In this document: in pieces, positions 8,370 to 17,890 of the stretch
Position numbering within the stretch: position 1 is the first letter of the stretch
Layout of the letters: each line of letters starts with the position of its first letter
IMG/VR virus record: IMGVR_UViG_3300027844_001828
Location: 124,001 to 188,000 of that record
DNA: 64,000 nt
DNA from: a virus
Direction: 5' to 3' (one strand)
Program-made: the position numbers and the translations under genes
The notes under the pieces: model-generated
The model's input: the letters and a program-made list of their open reading frames with translations, nothing else
Database searches by the model: none
Told to the model about the DNA's origin: nothing

Positions 8370-9622
8370 TGGCTGATTCAAACGTAGACATAACTGCGGG
8401 GTCTGGTATAAGTATAGATACCAGGACAGAAGCATCAAACGGTAATCATAGACAAGTAGTGTGTTTGGGAGATCCATCCACAAACGCTGGCGTGTGTCCA
8501 ATTGATGCGACTAATGGCGTAGCTGTAGACGTTAAAGTATTGCCAGCGTCAACAAATACTATTGAGGTTGTCGGTGACGCTGCTGAAAATGCCGCCGCTG
8601 CTGGAAATCCACTCTTATCTGGCGGAAGGTATGATTCGAGTCCAAGAACATTGGGTGATGGCGACGTTGGAGCTATTGCACTGGATGCTGATGGTGCTAT
8701 TCATATATCTGATGGTGGAAACTCTATTACAATAGACAATTCTGACATCACAACGATTGCCGGAGCCGTTTCTGGATCAGAAATGCAAGTGGATATCGTA
8801 GCTTCTTTACCCGCCGGAACAAATGCTATTGGAAAACTTTCTGCGAACTCAGGCGTTGATATTGGTGATGTTGATATTCTTAGTGTTCCTGCACCATTAA
8901 ATGTCGTAGGCTCAGGAACGGAAGCTGCCGCCCTAAGAGTTACAATGGCATCTGACTCAACTGGAGTTTTAAGTATTGACGATAACGGAGGTTCTATTAC
9001 AATAGATGGCACCGTAACCGCAAACCTTTCAGCTACTGACAATGCGGTTCTTGATAACATTGATACTAATGTTAGCACAATAGCAGGAGCCGTTTCAGGC
9101 ACTGAAATGCAAGTCGATGTTATAACAATCCCCGGACTTTCCGGTGACGTGGCTCATGACAGTGCAGACAGTGGAAATCCACTCAAGATTGGTGGTAAAG
9201 CTAAAAATCACGATGGAACAGCGCCAGGAACGGCGGTGGCTGAAGATGATCGAGTTGATTTTATAGCTGATGTATATGGTAGACAATTTGTTGAATCCTC
9301 ACATCCTAATAATTGGAGTATTGTTGACGATCAAAGTTCTGCTCAAACAAATACCGTATTAGTAGCCGCTCCAGGAGCAGGTCTTAGTTTATACATAACA
9401 GATATAATAGTGTCTAATGATTCTACTGCTGGGACAATCAAATTAGTAGAAAATACGGGAACTCCAGTTAGTGTAACAGGAGTCGTTTACATGGCTGGAA
9501 ATGGCGGATTTGTAACCAACTTAAAAACACCGATCAAACTAACCGCAAACACTAATTTAGGGTATACATCAGTGACTGTCGTCAATCACAGCGTTACAGT
9601 CACTGGATATATAGCCCCATAA
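8369..9622 (+). CDS. putative virion structural protein with repeat region
   Basis: A 417-residue protein of a type common in tailed-phage structural clusters: it opens with SNVDITAGSGISIDTRTEAS and HRQVVCLGDPST, then has low-complexity beta repeats. IAGAVSGSEMQVDI near residue 130 recurs as IAGAVSGTEMQVDV near 240, and NGGSITIDG-like turns recur between them. The C-terminus (TNTVLVAAPGAGLSLYITDI) looks like a jelly-roll domain. It overlaps the preceding stop by one base. Confidence 0.7.
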   Translation: MADSNVDITAGSGISIDTRTEASNGNHRQVVCLGDPSTNAGVCPIDATNGVAVDVKVLPASTNTIEVVGDAAENAAAAGNPLLSGGRYDSSPRTLGDGDVGAIALDADGAIHISDGGNSITIDNSDITTIAGAVSGSEMQVDIVASLPAGTNAIGKLSANSGVDIGDVDILSVPAPLNVVGSGTEAAALRVTMASDSTGVLSIDDNGGSITIDGTVTANLSATDNAVLDNIDTNVSTIAGAVSGTEMQVDVITIPGLSGDVAHDSADSGNPLKIGGKAKNHDGTAPGTAVAEDDRVDFIADVYGRQFVESSHPNNWSIVDDQSSAQTNTVLVAAPGAGLSLYITDIIVSNDSTAGTIKLVENTGTPVSVTGVVYMAGNGGFVTNLKTPIKLTANTNLGYTSVTVVNHSVTVTGYIAP

Positions 9623-9643
9623 ATCAAATAGGAGATAATAATC

Positions 9644-10072
9644 ATGTTAGAAATATGCGCTTCATTAAGAAGATCACAAGGCGTTGGGGCCATTGCCGCC
9701 GCCGATAAAATAGAGAAAAAAGTAGGCGATATAATAGCCGTAAAAACTCAACCGGCAGTATGGGGTAGGGATGAAAAGAGATTTTTTCTTATCACGCTTT
9801 TAGACGATCCGGTCTTAGAGGCTGAGTTGACAAAGAGTGTTGTAAGTTACCCATATTGCATTTGCACAGAAGAAGATGATGGAAATGGGATGAGTAAAAT
9901 GAAAATGATTAATAGATCAAAATATAAAATAGATCTTGACATGTTCATTGGGTCTCCAGGATTAGACCCGTCCAATATGTCAGAGCCGGTCCCGCCAACA
10001 GGTGGATCTATTAACCCAACACACCTCGTGATTGCGGATCTAATTTTAGACGAAACAGATAGAACAGCTTAA
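9644..10072 (+). CDS. putative virion protein, short paralogue of the gene at 7482
   Basis: A 142-residue protein homologous to the first 110 residues of the protein at 7482: MLEICASLRRSQGVG, KVGDIIAVKTQPAVW, RFFLITLLDDPVLE and GSPGLDPS align with it. It lacks that protein's C-terminal domain. Both paralogues sit directly upstream of or next to appendage genes, so they may be connectors or chaperones for them; this is inference only. Confidence 0.6.
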   Translation: MLEICASLRRSQGVGAIAAADKIEKKVGDIIAVKTQPAVWGRDEKRFFLITLLDDPVLEAELTKSVVSYPYCICTEEDDGNGMSKMKMINRSKYKIDLDMFIGSPGLDPSNMSEPVPPTGGSINPTHLVIADLILDETDRTA

Positions 10073-10139
10073 CAATAATCACACTGAAAATACAACATAG
10101 AGAATTGGAGACATGATTATGAGATAGTAGAGAATACTT

Positions 10140-13100
10140 ATGCCCACAATTAAAACAATCAAGCCAGGTGGTGGTGGTGATTATACCACACTCCAAACCT
10201 GGGAAAGCTGGGCTGACGGCCAGGGGTCGGCGGATCAATGGGCCGAGTGTTATGATGGTGGAGATCTTGGCGAAGTAACTGTTCAATCTTGGACAGCAAC
10301 TCCTTCGCCAACTTTATATCCAAGAATATATGTAGCCGAAGGCGAAGGCCATGATGGTACAGCCGCGAGTGGTGGTGCGTATATAAATCATGATGGCTCT
10401 CAGATGACTATGTCTGAGAATTACACTCGTGTTGAAGGCCTTAGAATAGTATCTTCAATAAATGGCCGTACCATGAGTCTTGCCGGTGACGGTGGGCAAA
10501 TTTTGGATGGCTGTTTAATAATCAATGATTATGGCTCTTCCGATTCGTGGTCTGATATTTATTGTTCTGGCGTTAGAACGATACCTGTAATCGTAAGAAA
10601 CAACATTATCTATGGTAAAGATGCCACCCGTTTTGGAATATACTTTTATTCCAATGAGGCTTCCATTGATCATTATTGCGAAATCTATAACAACACAGTA
10701 GATGGCTGTCATAATTATGGAATACAAGTAAGATCAGCTGGTGCAACAGGATGGACAGCTATTGTCGAAAACAATATCTGCACAACAAACTCTACTGACT
10801 TTAGATGGTTAGTTGGGGTTATTAATGTAACCGCGAATAATAACTGTTCTGATGATGCCACCGCTGATGATCATGGTGGAACAGGAAATATAATAAATCA
10901 GACCCCGTCTGATATCTATGTTGATGAAGCTACCGACTTCAATCTTATAGAAGGGTCTCCTTGTAGAAAAACAGGTAAAGATCTAAGCGCCGATTTCACA
11001 TTAGATGGTATTGACAACACTCATGGTGGTGTTGAGGGCACATGGGACATGGGTGCCCTTGCTAAAGACGGTAATATCAAAACCATCAAACCCGCTGGTG
11101 GCGGGGATTACACTACCCTCCAGACTTGGGAAGATTTTGCAGACGATCAGACCGATGCGGATCAATGGGCAGAGTGTTATGACGGTGGGGATCTCGGAGA
11201 GGTAGTGTTTTCCGCCTGGACCGCCACAGAAGATGATGTATTCTACCCAAGAATATATACCCCAATAGCAGAGAGGCACATTGGCCAAGACGATGGCATA
11301 GCTGGTGCTGGTACTGGTGCATATATTGACAATAGCTCGGCGACCGCCAATGCTATTGATAACGCTACCGTAAAATATCTCAGTATTGAAGGTTTGAGGA
11401 TTGAAAAATCTGGAAGCACAGGTGAAAACGTTGATGTAATATCTTTTGATGGTGGAGATACGGGTGAAGGTTGTGTTGTTGACAGCAACCTTATTCTCTG
11501 GAGAAACACTGTAAGTGGAACAGCGAGTTTGATCGCTATCTCAGCAGCAGCTGCGAGTGGTGACAAAGCGACGATTCAGAATAACATTTGTGTTTGCGAA
11601 ACGGTCACGGAGAATTGTGATTACGGAATAAACTTTAGCAATGCCAACATAGATGTTGATGTTTACAACAACACTGTTGTGAAAGCCGATCTATATGGAA
11701 TATTAATAGATCATGATAGTGGTGCAAAAACTTCTATTACAGAAAACAACGCAGTGTTTGGATCGGGAACATTGGATATTGATTGGGTCAATGGTGGGTC
11801 TGCAACCAAGACAAGCAATAACAATATCACGGGTGATGCCTCAGCAGATGACGAAAGTGGAACTGGTCATTTAATAAGCAAGACAGCTACTGATCAGTTT
11901 GTTGATTATGATGACAATTGGAACTTAAAATATACAGCTGACGCTTTTGATGCTGGTAAAACAATATCAGCATTTGATTGGGACGCTCTTCATCTTGATA
12001 GTGATGATTGGCGTCCGAGGCCATTTGGTGGGGCATGGGACATGGGAGCTATGGAAGCCTCATCTTGCTCATCCTCATCCTCATCTTCCTCTTGCTCATC
12101 CTCATGTAGCTCTTCATCTTCCTCTGGAGTTTTCACCCCAGAAATTAAAACTGTAAAGCCTGATGGCGGTGGTGATTATACCACCTTGGCGCTTTGGGAA
12201 GACTATGCAGATGGACAAGCAAGCGCCCATCAATGGGCAGAGTGTTACGATGGTGTGGCAGATTTGGGACAGGTTGCTATTTTATCCTGGACAGCGACAT
12301 CAACAGCTTCTCAATACCCAAAGATTTACACTCCATTGGCAGAGAGACATGATGGAACAATAAATAGTTCTGGAGCTTGGATCGACCTTGATGCCTATGT
12401 TGACGGCGTTGCTATTTATGAAGAGTATACGAGAGTTGAGGGGATAAGATTCCATGGCGCGATAAATTCCACTGAGGGGATTTATTCTACAGTCGGCGGA
12501 TGTAGATTTGATAGTAATCTGTTTTATAGCCCATTACAGAATTATGCCGCTGCTATATATATGAGTGGATATAATGTCACCTACGTTGGGACAACATATA
12601 TTAGAAACAATTTAATTTATTCAGAATTTAATGATGGGATTTGGATAACTTTACAATCCACATCAGGAAGCCATACTCATGAAGTTGTCATTCAAAACAA
12701 CACTATTGATGGCTCTACAAATTATGGTATTTATGTCGCGGAGATAAATAGTGGCGGAGGCCCCGAAATAACTCTTACCATTGAAAATAACATTGCCACA
12801 ACATCAGGCATTAGTGATTTTGTAACGACGATTACAACTGGAACACTCAATGCGAATAATAACCTTAGTGAAGACGCAACAGCAGATGATGATGGTGGCT
12901 CTGACCACTTAATAAGTCAGAGCACAACTGGTCTTTATAAGATATTAGGTGTAGACCATAGATTGAGACCTGGTGGGGAAATCCCGAAGTCACCATCAGT
13001 TGCCATTGATGCTGGTAAAACAATATCAGCGTTTGATCATGACGCCTTGCATTTAGCCGCAGATGATTGGAGGCCACAAGGTGCATCCTGGGACATGGGT

Positions 13101-14228
13101 GCTTTAGAAGTTGTGATAGGTTCGTCTTCATGCTCATGCTCCTCATCTTCATGTTCATGCTCATCTTGTTCTTCATCTAATAATGGAACGCCAACTATAA
13201 AGACCATAAAGCCTGATGGCGGAGGAGATTATACTACTCTGGCTCTTTGGGAAGACTATGCAGATGGACAGAGTTTTGCAGATCAATGGGCTGAGTGTTA
13301 CGATGGTGTGGCAGACTTGGGAACGGTTCTTTTATCTAGCTGGGCATCAACTCCAACGGTAGATAGATACCCAAGAATTTATACGCCATTAGCTGAAAGG
13401 CATGATGGTATACATGATGGTCCGGGAGCTTGGATTGATCATACTTCTGGCAATGCAATTAATATAAGCACTGGCCTCGATTATTTTCGAGTTGAAGGAA
13501 TTAGGATCGCAATGAATGGCGGCTCTATCGCGATCCTCATTGTGGCAGATAATGTAACTATTGACAGTTGTTTTGTTGATAGTGATGCGTCTACAGGGTA
13601 CGGATATGGAATATATTCTTACAATAGTGTTGGAACCAGGACGATAAATATTATAAATAATATATTCTTTGGCCCAAGATTTTACTATGGTTGGTACATT
13701 ATTTCTAATGCTTTTTCTGGTACAGTCACCACTAATTTAAACTGCTATAATAATACCATAGATGGCTCCAATGGATATGGCACATATCTTTATGAAAGAA
13801 GTTTTTATAGTGGGACGAGTTATCTAAATATTGAAATAGAAAACAACATCATAACCAATTCACCGACAGCCGACTTCTATCTTAATGTTACAAATGGAAC
13901 AATAAATTCAAACAACAATATCAGTGAAGATGTAACAGCAGATGATCAGGGCGGTACTGATAATCTAATCAGTCAAACACCATCTGATATATTTGTAGCC
14001 GAAGGAACTAACCATAGATTAAAAGCTGGTGGTCCAGCTATTGACGCCGGTAAGACAATAGGAACATTTGATTGGGATGCATTCCACGTCGATGCCGATG
14101 ATTACAGACCAGCCGGTGGAACTTGGGATATGGGTGCCATAGAGTCCTCATCTTCATCGTCATCCTCATCTTCAGATGCTGGCGGTGTTGTCACTGGATA
14201 TCTTAACTGCATGTCTAAAATGTGGTAG
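10140..14228 (+). CDS. giant four-module beta-helix appendage protein with Ser/Cys linkers
   Basis: A 1362-residue protein made of four copies of the module seen once at 6361, beginning near residues 1, 312, 668 and 1017. Each opens with IKTIKP(G/A/D)GGGDYTTL, then WAECYDG and a YPRIYTP-like strand, followed by beta-helix ladders rich in ENN/YNN, and closes with FDWDALH...DDWRP...WDMGA. Modules 2, 3 and 4 end in low-complexity Ser/Cys tracts (near residues 640-663, 995-1014 and 1338-1350); module 1 joins module 2 directly. The closing WDMGA motif is typical of beta-helix surface proteins. A host-surface-binding virion fibre is the most likely role. Confidence 0.75.
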   Translation: MPTIKTIKPGGGGDYTTLQTWESWADGQGSADQWAECYDGGDLGEVTVQSWTATPSPTLYPRIYVAEGEGHDGTAASGGAYINHDGSQMTMSENYTRVEGLRIVSSINGRTMSLAGDGGQILDGCLIINDYGSSDSWSDIYCSGVRTIPVIVRNNIIYGKDATRFGIYFYSNEASIDHYCEIYNNTVDGCHNYGIQVRSAGATGWTAIVENNICTTNSTDFRWLVGVINVTANNNCSDDATADDHGGTGNIINQTPSDIYVDEATDFNLIEGSPCRKTGKDLSADFTLDGIDNTHGGVEGTWDMGALAKDGNIKTIKPAGGGDYTTLQTWEDFADDQTDADQWAECYDGGDLGEVVFSAWTATEDDVFYPRIYTPIAERHIGQDDGIAGAGTGAYIDNSSATANAIDNATVKYLSIEGLRIEKSGSTGENVDVISFDGGDTGEGCVVDSNLILWRNTVSGTASLIAISAAAASGDKATIQNNICVCETVTENCDYGINFSNANIDVDVYNNTVVKADLYGILIDHDSGAKTSITENNAVFGSGTLDIDWVNGGSATKTSNNNITGDASADDESGTGHLISKTATDQFVDYDDNWNLKYTADAFDAGKTISAFDWDALHLDSDDWRPRPFGGAWDMGAMEASSCSSSSSSSSCSSSCSSSSSSGVFTPEIKTVKPDGGGDYTTLALWEDYADGQASAHQWAECYDGVADLGQVAILSWTATSTASQYPKIYTPLAERHDGTINSSGAWIDLDAYVDGVAIYEEYTRVEGIRFHGAINSTEGIYSTVGGCRFDSNLFYSPLQNYAAAIYMSGYNVTYVGTTYIRNNLIYSEFNDGIWITLQSTSGSHTHEVVIQNNTIDGSTNYGIYVAEINSGGGPEITLTIENNIATTSGISDFVTTITTGTLNANNNLSEDATADDDGGSDHLISQSTTGLYKILGVDHRLRPGGEIPKSPSVAIDAGKTISAFDHDALHLAADDWRPQGASWDMGALEVVIGSSSCSCSSSSCSCSSCSSSNNGTPTIKTIKPDGGGDYTTLALWEDYADGQSFADQWAECYDGVADLGTVLLSSWASTPTVDRYPRIYTPLAERHDGIHDGPGAWIDHTSGNAINISTGLDYFRVEGIRIAMNGGSIAILIVADNVTIDSCFVDSDASTGYGYGIYSYNSVGTRTINIINNIFFGPRFYYGWYIISNAFSGTVTTNLNCYNNTIDGSNGYGTYLYERSFYSGTSYLNIEIENNIITNSPTADFYLNVTNGTINSNNNISEDVTADDQGGTDNLISQTPSDIFVAEGTNHRLKAGGPAIDAGKTIGTFDWDAFHVDADDYRPAGGTWDMGAIESSSSSSSSSSDAGGVVTGYLNCMSKMW

Positions 14229-14268
14229 TGGTGTGAATTAACTCACCACAAAAATATTCTCAAACCCC

Positions 14269-14296
14269 TTGAATAACGCAGATTATGTGTTATATT
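14269..14296 (+). promoter_or_regulatory. sigma70-like promoter
   Basis: TTGAAT (14269-14274), 16-bp spacer, TATATT (14291-14296). It lies just upstream of the truncated metallo-beta-lactamase-like gene, leaving only a very short leader before the TTG at 14313. The repeat GTGGTG...CACCAC lies just before it (14228-14249). Confidence 0.6.
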
Positions 14297-14312
14297 TTTT
14301 GTTGTTGTCCAT

Positions 14313-14726
14313 TTGAAATGGAAGTGTAACGTTCCGAGAGAGACTTTTGAGATTCAATTCGGAGATATCAATCTTGAAGTTTTTAGAACGAATCACATCC
14401 CTGACTCATCTGTCGATTGGACAACAGCTTTCGCGATCTATGGCGTATTGATTAATGGAAGAGTTTTGCATCCAGTGGATACACAATTTAATCCTAATTT
14501 AATTAATTATTACTATAACAACTATAATATTGAACATATTTTTCACGACGTTCAATTTTTTCCAGGAGCGGTTCATGCCCCTCTTGAAGATTTGAAGACG
14601 TTGCCAGATGACATTAAAGCAAAGATGTCACTTGTTCATTATTCTGATAATTATGAGGAACAAGACATCACTGGATTTTACGGATGGACCAAGCAAGGAG
14701 TTAGCTACGTGTTTGAGAAGGATTAG
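14313..14726 (+). CDS. truncated metallo-beta-lactamase-fold protein (C-terminal half)
   Basis: A 137-residue protein that looks like the C-terminal half of an MBL-fold hydrolase of about 270 residues. Family-like segments are RTNHIPDSS, the YGVLINGRVLHPVDTQFNP strand with its metal-ligand Asp, EHIFHDVQFF, VHAPLEDLKTLP and the late LVHYSDN with its His. The N-terminal HxHxDH metal site is missing and the upstream frame is closed by a stop at 14274. The start is a TTG with no clear ribosome-binding site and a promoter ends only 17 bases before it, so expression is uncertain. It may be a remnant or a domain reused for binding. Confidence 0.6.
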   Translation: MKWKCNVPRETFEIQFGDINLEVFRTNHIPDSSVDWTTAFAIYGVLINGRVLHPVDTQFNPNLINYYYNNYNIEHIFHDVQFFPGAVHAPLEDLKTLPDDIKAKMSLVHYSDNYEEQDITGFYGWTKQGVSYVFEKD

Positions 14727-15928
14727 CCTCTGGTTAATTCTTCCACTTCACCCTTAAGATCTTCTTTGGTAACAGACATGTCGCATGCAAGCCACATGTC
14801 AATGAAATCACTTTCGGCATAATTGTATGAGACATATCCATATCCGTCATTACCCCAACGGGAGCCCCATGAGTTCTTGAACTTGAATAGTTTCTTTTTC
14901 TCGTCGTATCCAACGACACAAACTGCATGGCCACCAATTGATTTCTCACCAGGATTCCTATCTGGGACAATTCCATCCCTGTTAGTATAGAAAATTCCAT
15001 AATAGACGCGCATTCCAATAATTACTGGTCCGCATTCTTTTAAGGCGATCTTTAAGTCATCAATATTGGCGATTCTTTCATAAGACTTGATTCTTCCCCA
15101 TCTAGCAATCAAGTGAGCCCATGACTCTGGCTCACCGACTTCAACATCGCTGTATGGCCACGCTTCTTCAGTTGGGACTCCAATCTTGCTTAATACTTTC
15201 ATAGCGACTCTAATAGACGTTCCTTCACTATTAGGCCATCTATCAATTTTCTTGCAGTTGTAATAAATCCATTGTTCAGAAAGATCGTAATGGGTTTTCT
15301 CTCTTTGATCCCTTTTACCGGCGGCGACTTCATCAACGTGCTCTTTTTGCTCTTGCCATTCTTTCATGGATGCCGCCGCGAATGCTACACAGCTACCGAG
15401 TTTTCCTTGAGACTTGACTGGTGACATTTCATTCTCGTAATCATATCCGTTAATATTTTGGCTGGTTCCGAATTCGAATACATAATCTCTATCATCCTTT
15501 TCATCAAATTGAAGGTTCAAAGGAAAGTCCATGTTTAATTCCATTGGAGCATCGGAGCTTGAATAGCTGCTGCTTGAATAGCTAACCCAACTTGAACATG
15601 AAGATGAAGAGGATGATTCGACAAATTCATCTGGTGGGTTATCAGAGTCTTCTTTATATCTTGCGATTCTCCATAATTTATCTGCTGTTATTTGGGTATC
15701 TACATAACCCATTCCGCCCTGTGCAAGAAGAGCGACAATTGCCTCTTTCCATAATTGCGCCTCAGCATTAGATATTAGTATCCCACCAATATTAAGCATT
15801 TCATAATTGAACACTATCTTACCCTCATCCTCAAGATTTTGGATCACCAGAAGGATCTCTTCGTCAGTAGCGGCCTGATCGACTGTTGTGTTCTCATCGG
15901 CTAACAAGGCCATTGTGTCAAGTATCAT
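14723..15928 (-). CDS. papain-family cysteine peptidase with Ser/Cys linker
   Basis: A 401-residue protein on the - strand. Residues 1-95 form a helical domain shared with the small protein at 52407-52754. Residues 104-125 are a Ser/Cys-rich linker. The rest is a C1A (papain-like) peptidase domain: oxyanion Gln174 and nucleophile Cys180 in QGKLGSCVAFAA, His334 in GGHAVCVVGYD and Asn352 in FKNSWGSRWG, so the catalytic residues are intact. It lacks an obvious signal peptide. The shared linker with appendage proteins suggests it is virion-associated, perhaps processing virion proteins or attacking the host surface. Confidence 0.85.
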   Translation of the reverse strand: MILDTMALLADENTTVDQAATDEEILLVIQNLEDEGKIVFNYEMLNIGGILISNAEAQLWKEAIVALLAQGGMGYVDTQITADKLWRIARYKEDSDNPPDEFVESSSSSSCSSWVSYSSSSYSSSDAPMELNMDFPLNLQFDEKDDRDYVFEFGTSQNINGYDYENEMSPVKSQGKLGSCVAFAAASMKEWQEQKEHVDEVAAGKRDQREKTHYDLSEQWIYYNCKKIDRWPNSEGTSIRVAMKVLSKIGVPTEEAWPYSDVEVGEPESWAHLIARWGRIKSYERIANIDDLKIALKECGPVIIGMRVYYGIFYTNRDGIVPDRNPGEKSIGGHAVCVVGYDEKKKLFKFKNSWGSRWGNDGYGYVSYNYAESDFIDMWLACDMSVTKEDLKGEVEELTRG

Positions 15929-16006
15929 GATTTTACCAATTGATATATTGAAATTAATGCATATTCTTTATTTCTTGATAATTTCCGATTTATCCTATGT
16001 CAGAGG

Positions 16007-16034
16007 TTGAAAAACTCGTGGTATCATGTATATT
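16007..16034 (+). promoter_or_regulatory. sigma70-like promoter
   Basis: TTGAAA (16007-16012), 16-bp spacer, TATATT (16029-16034), placed between the divergent peptidase gene and the gene at 16083. Confidence 0.6.
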
Positions 16035-16082
16035 GTGGGGTATGTACTACACGACTTATAAAAACTAATTTAGGAGAGCATT

Positions 16083-16256
16083 ATGCCAGAACAAGCGGAG
16101 TTCGATTTCGGTGAGGCCAGGTATAGGATTGTTGGAGTAGTTCTAAAAAAGAACGACAAGACAATGTATGTCGAAGCCACATTGCCAGAAGATTTTGGCG
16201 GCAAGACAGTCAAGATGAAGAGGCATATCGTTAAGCATAACGTTGTCATTGTATGA
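16083..16256 (+). CDS. small hypothetical protein
   Basis: A 57-residue ORF preceded by TAGGAGAG. It is beta-rich and basic toward the C-terminus (KTVKMKRHIVKHN). It overlaps the next gene by 4 bases (ATGA), so the two are co-translated. Function is unknown. Confidence 0.65.
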   Translation: MPEQAEFDFGEARYRIVGVVLKKNDKTMYVEATLPEDFGGKTVKMKRHIVKHNVVIV

Positions 16257-16696
16257 ACTTGTATGAGATCCATGACTACTGTGAAGAGCCATGGTCAAAT
16301 AAAGTGCGTTCTTACTGGAAATTCATAAGTGGAGAAGTTTGCCATGTCCTGACCGGGAAAACATATGGTAAAATATTTCTGCTACCATTGAAGCTTGATG
16401 GTGTCACTCATCATGGGCTACTATTTGAAAGACCAATAATTTTGCCAAAAGAGAGAAATATACTTTGGCATGAAAGGGGCCATGTCGTTGTTGGAAAGCA
16501 AGTTAGCTCGACTATGGATGAGTATTTCGCCGATGAATGGGCGATCAATGAGTGTCTTGAGAGAGGTTTTAATTTGATTGCTAAAGAAATAATATTGCGC
16601 TGTAAACACTGGTTATCAGTTGATAATCTACCCGTAGAATATAAAGATTCTGGAAGAATGATCGTTAAAAAATTCTCACAATATTTGACTGTATGA
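16253..16696 (+). CDS. putative zinc metallopeptidase-like protein
   Basis: A 147-residue protein with a possible zincin motif: WHERGH (HExxH form) near residue 72-77, followed after about 14 residues by DEYFADEWAINECLERG, where an Asp or Glu could be the third zinc ligand. This arrangement is like small phage metallopeptidases, but the rest matches no family I recognise, so the enzymatic role is tentative. It is coupled to the small gene at 16083. Confidence 0.5.
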   Translation: MNLYEIHDYCEEPWSNKVRSYWKFISGEVCHVLTGKTYGKIFLLPLKLDGVTHHGLLFERPIILPKERNILWHERGHVVVGKQVSSTMDEYFADEWAINECLERGFNLIAKEIILRCKHWLSVDNLPVEYKDSGRMIVKKFSQYLTV

Positions 16697-16712
16697 AAAA
16701 TGCATGTATAGT
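16685..16712 (+). promoter_or_regulatory. sigma70-like promoter of the mcsA/mcsB-nrdJ operon
   Basis: TTGACT (16685-16690), 16-bp spacer, TATAGT (16707-16712). It overlaps the end of the preceding gene and opens the coupled run of genes 16755 to 22922. Confidence 0.65.
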
Positions 16713-16754
16713 ATGTTGTCCAAAGAACTAAATACTTAAAACACGGTTAATACT

Positions 16755-17384
16755 ATGACCAAGAAACCTTTATCCAGCAGAAGATGTCTCGTCCTTAACG
16801 CTTCATGGTTTCCTATAGCCATCGAGCCTCTTGTGAGATCTTTTCGTAAAATCATAAATGGCCACGCCTCAATTATTTATGAAGAAGAGTATGAAGGCAG
16901 TGCCTACTACCAGAACTTTTCTTTCGACGAATGGTTGGTTAAAGGTGTGGGTCCAGACAAGCCCTTCACCAGCACCAGACACTTAGATATTGAGCTTCCA
17001 GAAATCATTCAGAAGCCATATAGCAAGTTTCACGTGCAAAAGCTTCCTTTGCGGGCGAAAAATATTTTTGCCAGAGATGGATGGAAATGTTGGTATTGTG
17101 GAGAGAGAGGTAATCTCACCATGGACCACATTTATCCTAAAAGCAAAGGCGGGAAGGGCGGATGGAAGAATCTTATCGCTGCATGTAAGCCATGCAACAA
17201 TAAGAAGGGAGATATTTTTGCCGAGGAATTCTGCAAGTCAATAGACTGCCCTGTTCCCACACCAATTAATGCGTCATCCTATCCTTGGCTCAAAGATCTT
17301 GGAAAGAGCTATCCAAAATCCTGGGACAAATGGTTGACGGATCACGGAATAGGTCTCAACACCCATAGTGGAGATAAAAAATGA
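16755..17384 (+). CDS. HNH endonuclease
   Basis: A 209-residue HNH nuclease. The N-terminus (CLVLNASWFPIAIEPLVRSF) has the strand-helix typical of the HNH proteins with LVLNASY-type openings. The HNH core lies near residues 97-147: ARDGWKCWYCG, LTMDHIYPKSKGG, and NLIAACKPCNNKKGD with the paired zinc cysteines. It probably nicks or cuts DNA; it may act in the phage genome or be a homing-type gene. Its stop overlaps the ATG of the McsA-like gene by 4 bases. Confidence 0.85.
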   Translation: MTKKPLSSRRCLVLNASWFPIAIEPLVRSFRKIINGHASIIYEEEYEGSAYYQNFSFDEWLVKGVGPDKPFTSTRHLDIELPEIIQKPYSKFHVQKLPLRAKNIFARDGWKCWYCGERGNLTMDHIYPKSKGGKGGWKNLIAACKPCNNKKGDIFAEEFCKSIDCPVPTPINASSYPWLKDLGKSYPKSWDKWLTDHGIGLNTHSGDKK

Positions 17385-17890
17385 CTTGCAATGATTGTAG
17401 GAATGAAATAAACGAACACCCCTTCCATATATTGAAATGTATAGTTGGGAATCTATTGGGGGATTTATTCTTGTGTCCCGGATGTTTTTTCATAAGAACC
17501 GCCGGTGAGGCAGAAATCATTGGATCTATGGGCGATGACATCATTGTATACAATGAGGGTATGAGCGCTATCGCGAAAGAGTTTTACGAGGTGCCATGCC
17601 CGAATTGTAGCACCAGCCTTAATGATATTAACACTAACGGTCTCTTCGGGTGTGAAGAATGTTATGTTAATTTTTGTGAAATGATAAACATTGCAGAAGC
17701 GAAGGGCTGTCAAAAGATTAAAAAAGACAAGCCCAAGAACATTGATAACAATTTTGAGGGCAACAAGGATGAGGCCCGCAAAAGGGTCTTGAAACAACAG
17801 CTTAAGCAGGCTGAAGAAAAAGAAAATTATGAGAAGTGCGCCGAGATAAGAGACGAATTAGCAAAAATTGATCAAGAGGGAAAACAATGA
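17381..17890 (+). CDS. mcsA: McsA-like protein arginine kinase activator
   Basis: A 169-residue McsA homologue. It has four CxxC pairs (residues 3/6, 32/35, 73/76 and 91/94); the second set reads VPCPNCS...GLFGCEECYVNF, matching the McsA pattern CPKCxxxxxxFxxxGRFGCxxCYxxF. The C-terminus (about 130-165) is a UVR motif helix hairpin. In Firmicutes McsA binds zinc and activates the arginine kinase McsB. Here the gene overlaps the McsB-like gene by 4 bases, the same order as in bacterial ctsR-mcsA-mcsB-clpC operons. Confidence 0.85.
   Translation: MTCNDCRNEINEHPFHILKCIVGNLLGDLFLCPGCFFIRTAGEAEIIGSMGDDIIVYNEGMSAIAKEFYEVPCPNCSTSLNDINTNGLFGCEECYVNFCEMINIAEAKGCQKIKKDKPKNIDNNFEGNKDEARKRVLKQQLKQAEEKENYEKCAEIRDELAKIDQEGKQ

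Noticed and set aside
12061-12130. Repetitive DNA that might be read as a CRISPR or satellite
   Set aside because: The repeats are simple Ser/Cys codon runs (TCN/TGY) inside an ORF, without spacers of equal length.
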